DNA from: Novosphingobium chloroacetimidivorans
GTDB taxonomy: Bacteria; Pseudomonadota; Alphaproteobacteria; Sphingomonadales; Sphingomonadaceae
DNA length: 49,733 nucleotides
Direction: 5' to 3'
NCBI RefSeq assembly: GCF_014204535.1
Contig: NZ_JACHLR010000023.1
Location: 1-49,733, forward strand
Under the pieces are notes generated by a model that was not told the origin of the DNA, did not search any database, and saw nothing but the letters and a program-made list of their open reading frames with translations. Made by a program: the position numbers and the translations under genes. Shown here in pieces: positions 1 to 9,936 of this stretch (position 1 is the first letter of the stretch; each line of letters starts with the position of its first letter).

Positions 1-38
1 AGGCAGTGGAACCACTCAGTGGCGTCGTCCCGTCCGGT

Positions 39-97
39 GAAGCGGCATATATGGACCACCTCAGATTCGGTCAAACACTATTTTCAAAAAAAGTTTC
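39..97 (-). promoter_or_regulatory. Strong stable-RNA-type promoter firing off the left edge
   Basis: Read on the minus strand, there is a -35 TTGACC (74 to 69), a 17-base spacer and a -10 TATATG (51 to 46). An A/T-rich tract (about 97 to 80) lies directly upstream, like an UP element. The start would be near base 39, leaving only about 39 bases of transcript in the window. This combination is typical of rRNA or tRNA promoters in alphaproteobacteria. The leader holds the short palindrome CCACTCAGTGG (12-22). I infer that a stable RNA operon, plausibly rRNA, begins just beyond the edge; the RNA itself is not visible. Confidence 0.55.
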
Positions 98-128
98 ACA
101 TCCTCGGAAAACTGCCCTTGCGGGCGTG

Positions 129-1487
129 TCACGGCACTTCCAACGCTGACGTATCCGGATGGAGGGACGGTGCCGAACCCGCCTTGCGGCCGAGACGCGC
201 CGAAGAGCCGGTTGCGGCTGCCGGCCCCACCCAGATTGCGCGAAAATCATTCACGTTGGTGCGGGTCGGGCCGGTCACGAAGAGATCGCCGATCCGTGCG
301 AAGGATGAGCCCGTATCGTGCGCGGCCAAGGCGCCTTCGCCATCGACGCCGCCGTTTGCGAGGCGCGCAACCGTGCCGCTGTCGACATAGGCGCCCGCTC
401 CGCCACTCGCGCCGTCCAAGCCGTCGGTATCTGCGGCGAGCGCATGGATGTTGGTGCTTCCGGTCAATCCGAGCCCCAGGGCCATGGCGAACTCGGTGTT
501 GCGCCCTCCCCATCCCGCGTCCTGTGCCACGGTGACTGTCGTTTCCCCTCCGGAGAGAAGCAGGATGGGCCGTCCTTCACTGGATAGTCTTGCCTGCCGT
601 TCCCTCGCGAGCCGGGCGTGTTCGGCGCCGACATGGCGGGCTTCCCCTTCGACGGCGTCGGACAGGATCTCACATTCCAGGCCATAGTGCTCGCGACAGC
701 GTCGCGCGGCTGCGTTCAACGAGAGCGCGGCCGAGGCGAGGACGTGCACCACATCGTCTTGCCGACAGCGTCCTACGGTCCCAGGCAGTATCGCCGTGCG
801 AAGATGCGCCAGGATAGCCGGCGTGAGTGGCAGGCCTGCCCGCTCGGCCAGCGCGAGAGCCTCGGCGGCGGTGCCCAACCCCGGGATCGTCGGTCCCGAG
901 GCGACGTGCGCGGGATCGTCGCCGGGTACGTCCGAGATCACCAGGGTGACGAGGCGCGCGGGTCCGACCGCGCGCGCCAGCCCGCCGCCCTTGATCAGCG
1001 ATAACTGCCGGCGCAGGAGGTTCATCTCGCCGATCGCGAGGCCGCTCTTGAGTAACTGCCCATTGAGCGCTTGCTCGTCGGCCAGCGTCAGTCCGGGTGG
1101 CGGAGCCGGAAGCAATGCCGATCCTCCGCCGGAGATGAGCGCAACGACCAGATCATCGCGCTCCAATCCTCCAACAGCGGCCAGCAGGGCATTGCTGGCG
1201 CGCAGCCCCGCTTCGTCGGGTACCGGATGCGCCGCTTCTAGCACGCGTATGCGCTCGCACGGCTCGCCATGACCATAGCCGGTGACGACCACGCCGCTCA
1301 GCTCCCCCTTCCACGCCTGCTCGAAGGCAAGCGCCATGCGCGCGGAGGCCTTGCCGGCACCGACCACGACCGTGCGCCCTTTGGGAACATCGGGCAGGAA
1401 TCCGGGCACGGCCACCATCGGATCGGCGGCAGCGACGGCCGTGTGGAACAAGTCGGCAAGGAGCGCACGGGGAGCGATGTTGGCCAT
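129..1487 (-). CDS. Glycerate 2-kinase, MOFRL family
   Basis: A 452-residue protein of the GckA/TtuD glycerate kinase family, which phosphorylates D-glycerate to 2-phosphoglycerate in the cytosol and links glyoxylate, serine or tartrate breakdown to glycolysis. Visible family motifs are VGAGKASARMA near residue 38, the glycine-rich SGGGSALLPAPP, ISDVPGDDPAHVASGPT, and the C-terminal LSGGETTVTV and AADTDGLDGASGG segments that define the MOFRL domain. The frame is open for 54 codons upstream, but the ATG at 1487 starts the family-like N-terminus and leaves room for the divergent HPP gene at 1609. No other glyoxylate or tartrate genes are adjacent, so the physiological pathway is not resolved. 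Length and motifs are complete. Confidence 0.9.
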   Translation of the reverse strand: MANIAPRALLADLFHTAVAAADPMVAVPGFLPDVPKGRTVVVGAGKASARMALAFEQAWKGELSGVVVTGYGHGEPCERIRVLEAAHPVPDEAGLRASNALLAAVGGLERDDLVVALISGGGSALLPAPPPGLTLADEQALNGQLLKSGLAIGEMNLLRRQLSLIKGGGLARAVGPARLVTLVISDVPGDDPAHVASGPTIPGLGTAAEALALAERAGLPLTPAILAHLRTAILPGTVGRCRQDDVVHVLASAALSLNAAARRCREHYGLECEILSDAVEGEARHVGAEHARLARERQARLSSEGRPILLLSGGETTVTVAQDAGWGGRNTEFAMALGLGLTGSTNIHALAADTDGLDGASGGAGAYVDSGTVARLANGGVDGEGALAAHDTGSSFARIGDLFVTGPTRTNVNDFRAIWVGPAAATGSSARLGRKAGSAPSLHPDTSALEVP

Positions 1488-1608
1488 GCGTCGGTCATAG
1501 CCGATTGCGACGCGGCGGCGAGCCATGTCGATGCGATGCTGCCGGTCTGGCGCGCCCTGGCATGCTGGCTTATGGCCCCGCGGCATTCCTGGATACGAGA
1601 ACGATAGC

Positions 1609-2325
1609 GTGCCCTTCTTGCCATCTCTCCGCAATTTCGCCTCTCCCACGCAACCGGCGCTCGGTCACCTTGGATGGCTGCGGGGTGCTTTGGGCGGGAT
1701 GATCGGGATTGCCGCCGCGGGAGCGATCGGCACGCTGATCCTCGGCGGCGGCGACCCCGCCCTTCCCTGGCTGGTGGCGCCGGCCGGCGCTTCGGCAGTG
1801 CTGGTGTTCGCGGTGCCGGCGAGCCCGCTGGCGCAACCCTGGGCGGTGATCGGCGGCAATGTCGTCTCAGCGATGATGGGACTGCTCGCCGGGCATCTGC
1901 TCGGGATGCCGCTGATCGCGGCAAGCCTCGCTGTAGGCCTCGCGATCGGGGCGATGAGCCTGGCGCGCTGCCTGCATCCTCCCGGGGGCGCCTGCGCGCT
2001 GCTCTATGCCCTGGGAGCGACGGGACCGGACCACTGGGGTGCGGCGCATCTGCTGACGATCCTTGTCAACGTGCTGGCGCTGGGCGGCGCGGGCTGGCTC
2101 TACAACAACCTCACCGGGCACTCCTGGCCGCATCGGCCGGTACACATCCCGGTGGTGATCCCCGGCACACGATCGGCGCAAGTGCACCAGGCGCTGACCG
2201 ACGTGCTTGCCGAGTGGAACGAAGTGATCGATGCCGATATCGACGACCTCGATGCCATCTTCCAGGCGGTGGAGCGGCGCATCCGCTTGACGGAGCAGGA
2301 TGCCCCGCCCGCAGCGGTCATTTGA
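1609..2325 (+). CDS. HPP family integral membrane protein
   Basis: A 238-residue membrane protein of the HPP family. The name-giving HPPGGA motif is at residues 123-128, and four to five hydrophobic segments run from about residue 27 to 175. HPP proteins are inner-membrane proteins; some plant and cyanobacterial members are linked to nitrite transport, but most bacterial members lack an assigned substrate. I chose the GTG at 1609 because an upstream in-frame start at 1525 adds a Cys/Arg-rich stretch unlike the family. No CBS domains follow the HPP domain, unlike some members; instead there is a short acidic C-terminal tail. It is divergent from the glycerate kinase and convergent with the acyl-CoA dehydrogenase. 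Confidence 0.85.
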   Translation: MPFLPSLRNFASPTQPALGHLGWLRGALGGMIGIAAAGAIGTLILGGGDPALPWLVAPAGASAVLVFAVPASPLAQPWAVIGGNVVSAMMGLLAGHLLGMPLIAASLAVGLAIGAMSLARCLHPPGGACALLYALGATGPDHWGAAHLLTILVNVLALGGAGWLYNNLTGHSWPHRPVHIPVVIPGTRSAQVHQALTDVLAEWNEVIDADIDDLDAIFQAVERRIRLTEQDAPPAAVI

Positions 2326-2380
2326 GAGGCTGGGCGGACCGTTTAGTTCCCATGTCGGCCCCCGCGACGCACCCCACCTT

Positions 2381-2471
2381 CGTCAATTCCCGCAAAGGCG
2401 GGAATCCATCTCCAGGTCATTGCCGTTACGCGAGCTCAGGAGATGGATCCCCGCCCGCGCGGGGATGACGA
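2381..2471. repeat. Palindromic intergenic repeat, family A copy 1
   Basis: Two inverted arms, each itself a small hairpin. The left arm holds TTCCCGCAAAGGCGGGAA followed by TCCATCTCC; the right arm holds GGAGATGGATCCCCGC followed by GCGGGGATGACG. The element sits between the convergent ends of the HPP gene and the acyl-CoA dehydrogenase, where it could end transcription in both directions. Related copies are at 4339-4426 and 37961-38050. Confidence 0.8.
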
Positions 2472-2512
2472 ATTGGTTGAGTGAATGGTAGAACCGATCG
2501 TCCCGAGCAGAC

Positions 2513-4303
<1,791 letters not shown>

Positions 4304-4338
4304 GTCACTCTCCTTAGGAGCGCTTTACCTACCCTTCC

Positions 4339-4426
4339 CGTCATCCCCGCGGAGACGGGGATCCCGCTTCTTGCGGAGCCACAGCCCTTAAAAAAAGCGG
4401 GGCGCCCGCCTTTGCGAGGGCGACGA
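4339..4426. repeat. Palindromic intergenic repeat, family A copy 3 (degenerate)
   Basis: Starts with CGTCATCCCCGCGGAGACGG and ends with a diverged inverted arm (GCCCGCC..GCGAGGGCGACGA), with a run of seven A in the middle. It lies between two genes of the minus-strand beta-oxidation cluster, so on the transcript it would fold between the FadN-type and acyl-CoA dehydrogenase coding regions. It is the most diverged of the three family A copies. Confidence 0.6.
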
Positions 4427-4460
4427 GGTTTGAGATCAGCTCAGCGTTCCATAATCATCC

Positions 4461-6782
4461 TCAATTGCGCAGAGGCTTGCCCGTTTCGAGCATGTGCTCG
4501 ACCCGCGCCATGGTGCGCGTGTCGCGCACCCGCTTCATGAATTCCTGACGTTCCAGGGTCAGCAGGTCGGCCTCGGTGACGGTATCGACATAGTCGAACC
4601 CGCCGCCGGACAGGACGGTCGCGAGCGAGTCCGAAACCACCATGTCGTAGTCGGTGGCGAGACCCCGCTTGCGGAAGCCTTCCGCCGCCATGTTGAGGCC
4701 GACATGGCCGCTCTCGCCGGGCAGACGGAAGGTCGGCGCCTCGGGCGGCTTGTAGCCCTCCACCAACGACAGCGCCTTCTGCTTGGCGTCATATAGCAGA
4801 CGATCGCGGTTCATGGTGATGCCGTCCTCGGGCCGCAGGAACATCAGCTCCTTGGCTTGCTGCGCGGACTTCGACACGGTCGCGGTGGAGACGGTTTCGA
4901 ACACCTTGGCCACCGCCGGCATCGGGCCCTTGGGCATGCCGGGCGCATTGCGCCAGCGATCGAGCAGCTCGCCGTTGCCGCCCCAGCCCGGAACGAGGCC
5001 TACACCGGCCTCGACCAGGCCCGTGTAGAGCTCGGCATGCGCCTGGACCGCGTCGGAGTGCAGCAGGATCTCGCACCCGCCTCCGACCGCCAGACCGGCG
5101 GGCGCGCTGACCACCGGGAACGGTGCGTACTTGAGTGCCTTATAAGCCATCTGGCCGCCGGCGACGAGCTTCTCGATCTCGCCCCACGCGGCGATGTTCA
5201 CCGCGAAGATGGCGAGGCCGAGGTTGGCCCCGGCCGAGAAGCTGTCGGCATCGTTGTAGACGACCAGCGCCTTGTAGCTCTGCGCCACCAGCGGGATTGC
5301 CTGGCCGATCAGCTTCATGACCTCGCCGTCTAGCGCGTTCATCTTGCCGGTGAACTCGAGGCAGACGACGCCATCGCCCACGTCCCACAATGTGGCAGAC
5401 GCGTTCTTCAACAGCGGCTTGGAGTTCAGCTTGATGTCGGCGAGGCGCAGCACGCCCTCGGGACGGACGACATCGTGATACGCGCTATCGAGGCCGAGGA
5501 ACTGGCGCTTGCCGTTCTCGACGCGGTAGAACGTGCGCTCGCCGGCGAGCCTGAGCAGTTCGGGCACCGGCTCGCCTTCGGCTTCGAGGCGATCGGCGAG
5601 GTACTTGGCGCCCAGCTTGTCGATCATCTCGAACGGCCCGGCCTTCCAGTTGTAGCCCAGCTTCATCGCGTCATCGATGGCGACGACGTCGTTGGCCGCC
5701 TCGGGCACCAGCATCGCGGCATACGCCAGCGTGCCCGAGAGCAGCGCCCACGCGTATTCGCCCAGCTTGCCCTTGGTCTCGACCAGCGCGCGCAAGTCGC
5801 CCTTGCCGGCAGCGCCGGCAGGCGCGCGGGCATCCACCTTCGCGCGGTACTCGCCGGTGGACAGGTCGATAGCCTCACGCTGCTTACCCTTCTCGGGGTT
5901 GAGGCGGTAGAAGCCGCCCTTGCCCTTGCGGCCGGTGGAGCCCTCGCCGATCATCTTCTCGATCAGCGGGATGTCGCGGGCGATCACCTGATACGGGTCG
6001 TCCTTGGGCAACGTGCCGGTAAGGCTCGCCTTCAGGTGCGGTATGAGATCGATGCCGACCAGATCGACAAGGCCGAAGATGCCGGTCTTGGGCACGCCCA
6101 TCGGCGGCCCGGCCACGGCATCGGCTTCCTCGACAGTCAGGCCGCGATCCATCGCCTCGTTGATGCCTAGCTGGATCCAGTAGGTACCGATGCGATTGGC
6201 GATGAAGCCCGGCGTATCCTTGGCGCGCACCACGGTCTTGCCCATCGCCACGTCGGCGAAATGATGGACTTTGCTCACCACGGCAGCGTCGCTGTCGGGA
6301 CCGGCGACGATCTCCAGCAAGCGCATGTAGCGCGGCGGGTTGAAGAAATGCGTGATCAGGAAGTCGCGCTTGAACGCGTCCGACCGGCCCTCGACCAGGT
6401 TGGCGAGCGGGATCGTCGAGGTGTTCGAAGACACCGCAGTACCGGGCTGCTTCACCGCCTCGATCCTGGCGTAGAGACCCTGCTTGATGTCGAGGCGCTC
6501 GATCACCGCCTCGATCACCCAGTCGCATGTCGCGATCTGGTCGAGGTGATCGTCGATGTTGCCGGTCTCGACCAGCTTGGCGGCGCGGGTGCTCATGAAC
6601 GGGGCCGGGTCGGTCTTGAGCATCTTGGCCACCGCGCCCTCGGCGATGGTATTGCGGCCACCCTCCTTGGGCACGATGTCGAGCAGCAGCACCGGCACGC
6701 CGGCGTTGGCGACCTGGGCGGCGATACCGGCGCCCATGGTGCCGGCGCCGATCACGCAGACTTTCTTGATGGTGTCAGCCAT
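4461..6782 (-). CDS. 3-hydroxyacyl-CoA dehydrogenase / enoyl-CoA hydratase, FadN-type fusion
   Basis: A 773-residue bifunctional beta-oxidation enzyme. The NAD-binding 3-hydroxyacyl-CoA dehydrogenase half comes first (GAGTMG at residues 12-17, then the C-terminal dehydrogenase domains with GRKGKGGFYR). The crotonase-fold hydratase is in the second half (oxyanion-hole region around GLAVGGGCEILLHSD, then GLVEAGVGLVPGWGG). This order is that of Bacillus FadN and actinobacterial homologues, the reverse of E. coli FadB/FadJ. I chose the ATG at 6782, which begins the NAD-binding fold directly and lies 2 bases after the thiolase stop, so the two are almost certainly co-translated. The complex with the adjacent thiolase would carry out hydration, oxidation and thiolysis. 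Confidence 0.93.
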   Translation of the reverse strand: MADTIKKVCVIGAGTMGAGIAAQVANAGVPVLLLDIVPKEGGRNTIAEGAVAKMLKTDPAPFMSTRAAKLVETGNIDDHLDQIATCDWVIEAVIERLDIKQGLYARIEAVKQPGTAVSSNTSTIPLANLVEGRSDAFKRDFLITHFFNPPRYMRLLEIVAGPDSDAAVVSKVHHFADVAMGKTVVRAKDTPGFIANRIGTYWIQLGINEAMDRGLTVEEADAVAGPPMGVPKTGIFGLVDLVGIDLIPHLKASLTGTLPKDDPYQVIARDIPLIEKMIGEGSTGRKGKGGFYRLNPEKGKQREAIDLSTGEYRAKVDARAPAGAAGKGDLRALVETKGKLGEYAWALLSGTLAYAAMLVPEAANDVVAIDDAMKLGYNWKAGPFEMIDKLGAKYLADRLEAEGEPVPELLRLAGERTFYRVENGKRQFLGLDSAYHDVVRPEGVLRLADIKLNSKPLLKNASATLWDVGDGVVCLEFTGKMNALDGEVMKLIGQAIPLVAQSYKALVVYNDADSFSAGANLGLAIFAVNIAAWGEIEKLVAGGQMAYKALKYAPFPVVSAPAGLAVGGGCEILLHSDAVQAHAELYTGLVEAGVGLVPGWGGNGELLDRWRNAPGMPKGPMPAVAKVFETVSTATVSKSAQQAKELMFLRPEDGITMNRDRLLYDAKQKALSLVEGYKPPEAPTFRLPGESGHVGLNMAAEGFRKRGLATDYDMVVSDSLATVLSGGGFDYVDTVTEADLLTLERQEFMKRVRDTRTMARVEHMLETGKPLRN

Positions 6783-6784
6783 GG

Positions 6785-7945
6785 TCAGTCCACCGCCTCC
6801 AGCACCGTGGCAATGCCCTGCCCACCGCCGATGCACTGGGTGGCGAGCGCGTACTGGCCGCCCTCACGCTTCAGCAGCGAGGCAGCCTTGCCAACGATCC
6901 GCGCGCCGGTGGCGCCCAGCGGATGGCCGAGCGCGATGGCACCGCCGTCGATATTGGTCTTGGCGGTGTCGAGGCCCAGGTCGCGGATGCAGGCCAGCGC
7001 CTGGCTGGCGAAGGCCTCGTTCAGCTCGACGACGCTGAGGTCGTCCACGCCGATGCCGGCGCGCTGCAAGGCCTTCTGACTCGACAGGATCGGCCCCAGG
7101 CCCATCGTCTCGGGCGCGCAGCCCGACACGCTGACCGACTTGATGCGCGCCAGGATCGGCAGGCCATGCGCCTTCGCGTATTCCTCGGTGGTGACCAGTA
7201 CCGCCGCTGCGCCATCGGTCACCGGCGAGGACGTGCCTGCGGTCACCGAACCTTGCGCATCGAACGCCGGCTTCAGCCCGGCGAGGCCCTCGGCGGTCGT
7301 CTCGGCGCGGATCGCGCCATCCTCGCTGACGACGCCCGTCTTCGTCTGGATCGGCACGATCTCGTCCGCGAATTTGCCGGCGTCACGCGCGGCGGCGGCC
7401 CGCTTCTGGCTCTCGACCGCGAAAGCTTCCTGCTCACCGCGCCCGATCTGGTACTTCGTCGCAACGTTCTCGGCCGTCTCGCCCATCGACATGTACACGG
7501 CGCTTTTCTTGGCGAGCTCCGGGTTAGGCAGCGGATTGAAACCCATCATCGGCACGCGCGACATCGACTCGACACCGGCGCAGATGAACGCCTCGCCCGC
7601 ACCGATCGCGATCTGACCCATGGCGATCTGGACCGAGCTCATCGACGAGCCGCAGAAGCGGTTGACGGTCATGCCGCCGACGGTCAGCGGCAAGTCCGCC
7701 AGCAAGCCCGAGAGCCGTGCCATGTTCAGGCCCTGCTCGCCTTCCGGGAAAGCGCAGCCGACGATCACGTCCTCGATATCGGCGGCTTCGACACCGGTCT
7801 TCTGGATCAACCCGCGGATGACTTGCGCCATCAGATCGTCCGGCCGGACGCGAGCGAGCGCGCCCTTGTTGGCGAGGTGAAACGGGGATCGGGCGTACCC
7901 GGCGATGACGACACCGGGTACGGTTGGGGGGACGGCGCTCTGCAT
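6785..7945 (-). CDS. fadA: Acetyl-CoA C-acyltransferase (3-ketoacyl-CoA thiolase)
   Basis: A 386-residue degradative thiolase that cleaves 3-ketoacyl-CoA with CoA to acetyl-CoA plus a shortened acyl-CoA. The nucleophilic cysteine is C98 in NRFCGSSMSS, the catalytic histidine is H341 in GHPLGATG, and the second active-site cysteine is C371 in CIGGGQG; NEAFASQ is also present. Length is normal for the family. It is the first gene of the minus-strand beta-oxidation operon and is followed 2 bases later by the FadN-type enzyme. Its upstream region (7946-8140) is shared with the divergent DUF2147/FadL/FadD operon, suggesting joint control. A biosynthetic acetoacetyl-CoA thiolase role is less likely in this context. 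Confidence 0.93.
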   Translation of the reverse strand: MQSAVPPTVPGVVIAGYARSPFHLANKGALARVRPDDLMAQVIRGLIQKTGVEAADIEDVIVGCAFPEGEQGLNMARLSGLLADLPLTVGGMTVNRFCGSSMSSVQIAMGQIAIGAGEAFICAGVESMSRVPMMGFNPLPNPELAKKSAVYMSMGETAENVATKYQIGRGEQEAFAVESQKRAAAARDAGKFADEIVPIQTKTGVVSEDGAIRAETTAEGLAGLKPAFDAQGSVTAGTSSPVTDGAAAVLVTTEEYAKAHGLPILARIKSVSVSGCAPETMGLGPILSSQKALQRAGIGVDDLSVVELNEAFASQALACIRDLGLDTAKTNIDGGAIALGHPLGATGARIVGKAASLLKREGGQYALATQCIGGGQGIATVLEAVD

Positions 7946-8007
7946 GCAACTCTCCTGGCGTGCATTCTCGACAGCGGTTCGATTCCCGCTATCCGAAACT
8001 CATGCCA

Positions 8008-8037
8008 ATAAGGTGCGCTGCTTTCCCTATACGTCAA
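8008..8037 (-). promoter_or_regulatory. Candidate promoter of the beta-oxidation operon
   Basis: On the minus strand TTGACG (8037 to 8032), preceded by GC to give the alphaproteobacterial GCTTGAC form, is followed after 18 bases by CCTTAT (8013 to 8008), or after 19 bases by CTTATT. The long spacer is what MerR-family activators usually act on, and a MerR gene lies in the divergent operon. The -10 match is poor, so this is only a candidate. Confidence 0.3.
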
Positions 8038-8140
8038 GCAATTTTTGCGCTAGACTGAGTCTCGTACCGGCATAGAGCGGGCAGATCCCTCACCAGAAGG
8101 GACGGCGCGACCGGGCACTTGGAGAGTGAAGGACAACAGC

Positions 8141-8587
8141 ATGACACGCATTAAATCCGCGTCGCTGGCCATGGTTTCCATGGCACTGGCAGCTACGTTC
8201 GCGACCGCGCCTGCAGTGGCCGCGGGCAATGAGACGGCCCTCGGCAAATGGCGCACGCCCAGCAAGAACGGCGTCGTCGAAATCAGCCGCTGCGGCACCT
8301 CGATCTGCGGCCGTTTGGTCGAGTCCGACAACATCCGCAGCAACCCCGGACTGGCTGACTTGAACAACAAGGATACGTCCAAGCGTGGGCGCAAGCTGAA
8401 GGGTTTGCAGATCCTCGGCGGCTTCAAGGCCAAGGGGAACCAGTGGGATGGCGGCACCATCTACAACCCCGAGGACGGCGGCACGTACAAGGCGACGATA
8501 ACCCCAGCCGGCGCCGACACCCTGAAGCTCAAGGGCTGCATCGTGTGGCCCTTGTGCAAGACGCAGACTTGGACCCGCATCCGCTGA
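8141..8587 (+). CDS. DUF2147 family secreted protein
   Basis: A 148-residue exported protein. A signal peptide occupies about residues 1-28, ending APAVAA. The mature part has the DUF2147 pattern: GKWRTPSKNGVVEI, then RCGTSICGRLV with two cysteines, LQILGGFK, and a C-terminal KLKGCIVWPLCKTQTWTR. DUF2147 is a small beta-rich envelope domain without an established biochemical function. I chose the ATG at 8141 because AAGGA lies 7 bases upstream; a GTG at 8126 is also in frame. It is the first gene before the FadL-type porin (50-base gap), so an envelope role connected with lipid uptake is possible but only inferred from position. Confidence 0.85.
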   Translation: MTRIKSASLAMVSMALAATFATAPAVAAGNETALGKWRTPSKNGVVEISRCGTSICGRLVESDNIRSNPGLADLNNKDTSKRGRKLKGLQILGGFKAKGNQWDGGTIYNPEDGGTYKATITPAGADTLKLKGCIVWPLCKTQTWTRIR

Positions 8588-8637
8588 CAAGGCTCGGGGT
8601 CTGGCAAAAAAAACAAAAGAAAAGCAGGAGTAAGATA

Positions 8638-9936
8638 ATGAAAATGAGCAAGGGGCGCGTCCTGGTCGGCACTGCCGCCGGCGCATTGGCGATCGGGATG
8701 GCGGCGAACGCGAACGCACAGGCGTTCTACCTGCAGGAGCAGTCGGTGCGAGGCCAGGGTCGCGCGTTCTCCGGCGAGGCCGCCGATACCGGCGTCGACT
8801 CGCTGTGGTGGAACCCGGCCTCGATCAGCGGCATGGAAGGCAGCGAAGCCGCCGTCCGCGCCAGCGCCATCATCCCGCGCGGCAAGGTCGTGGACAATGG
8901 CACGGTGATCGTGCGCCCCGGCCAGGCTCCCCGTTCCGTGGGTGGCGACCCGGTCGCCAGGAACCCGATCAACAAGGGCCTGCTCCCCTCTTTCGCAGTG
9001 GCGCACGGGTTCGGCCGCCTTGCGGTCGGGCTGTCCGTGACCGCGCCTTACGCCTTTACGACCAATTACGACTCCGACAGCTGGGCGCGTTACACCGCCG
9101 ACAAGACCAAGCTGCGCACCTTCGATATTCAGCCCAGCGTCGCCTTCGCGGTCACGCCCGAGCTGCACATCGGCGGTGCGCTGAACATCGAGCATGCGGA
9201 CGCCTCGCTCAGCAACGCCTTGCCAAACCTTTCGCCCTTGCTTGCCGACGGGCACCAGGAGTTGAAGGGCGATGGTTGGGATCTCGGCTGGTCGGTCGGC
9301 GCGCAGTACCGCACCGAAGCCGTCACGCTGGGTCTCGCCTATAAGTCGAGCGTCAAGCACAAGCTGAAGGGTACCGTCACCACAGAGGGCCTGCTCGGCC
9401 CCTTGGCGGCGCAGAACCGTGAAGTCGACGCGATCGCCACGTTCAACACGCCGTGGATGGCGATCGGCAGCATGCGCGTGAAGGCGACCCCGCAGCTGAC
9501 GCTCAACGGCCAGGTCGTGCGCTATGGCTGGGAAAAGTTCGACGCGATCCGCCTGGGCGCTCCGCTCAACACCGCGATCCCCGAGAACTACAAGAACAGC
9601 TGGAGCTATGCCGGCGGCGTCGATTACGACGTCGACCCGCAGTGGACGGTGCGCGCCGGCGTCCAGTACGGCAACACGCCGACCCGCGATGGCGAGCGGG
9701 ACGCGCGCGTGCCGGACAGCAACCGCTGGAACTTCTCGGCAGGCACGAGCTACGCCATGAGCGAGTCCATCACCGTCGACGGCGCGTTCAGCTACATCAC
9801 GTTCAAGGATGCGCCGATCGATCGCACCACGGCGGCCTATGCGGGCACCGCGGCGCAGACCCCGATCCTCGTCGATGGCGAGCTCCAGGACGCGTCCGCC
9901 CTGGTGTTCTCGCTGGGCGCGCGGGTGGCGTTCTGA
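8638..9936 (+). CDS. FadL/OmpP1-family outer membrane transporter
   Basis: A 432-residue outer membrane beta-barrel of the FadL family, which lets long-chain fatty acids or other hydrophobic compounds cross the outer membrane. It has a signal peptide (about residues 1-28, cleavage near ANAQA) and a mature N-terminus AFYLQEQS followed by WWNPAS at residues 57-62, the FadL hatch signature. The chain ends in a typical C-terminal barrel strand (LGARVAF). The start at 8638 has AGGAG 8 bases upstream. Its stop overlaps the FadD start by one base (TGATG), so uptake and activation genes are translationally coupled. Substrate range is not readable; hydrocarbon-uptake members of the family look similar, but FadD next door favours fatty acids. 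Confidence 0.9.
   Translation: MKMSKGRVLVGTAAGALAIGMAANANAQAFYLQEQSVRGQGRAFSGEAADTGVDSLWWNPASISGMEGSEAAVRASAIIPRGKVVDNGTVIVRPGQAPRSVGGDPVARNPINKGLLPSFAVAHGFGRLAVGLSVTAPYAFTTNYDSDSWARYTADKTKLRTFDIQPSVAFAVTPELHIGGALNIEHADASLSNALPNLSPLLADGHQELKGDGWDLGWSVGAQYRTEAVTLGLAYKSSVKHKLKGTVTTEGLLGPLAAQNREVDAIATFNTPWMAIGSMRVKATPQLTLNGQVVRYGWEKFDAIRLGAPLNTAIPENYKNSWSYAGGVDYDVDPQWTVRAGVQYGNTPTRDGERDARVPDSNRWNFSAGTSYAMSESITVDGAFSYITFKDAPIDRTTAAYAGTAAQTPILVDGELQDASALVFSLGARVAF

Noticed and set aside
1525..1608. Longer start for the HPP protein
   Set aside because: The extra residues are Cys/Arg/Gly/Pro-rich, precede the GTG at 1609 and do not fit the family N-terminus.
4461..6782. E. coli-type FadB/FadJ
   Set aside because: The dehydrogenase domain precedes the hydratase domain, the reverse of FadB/FadJ, so a FadN-type description fits better.
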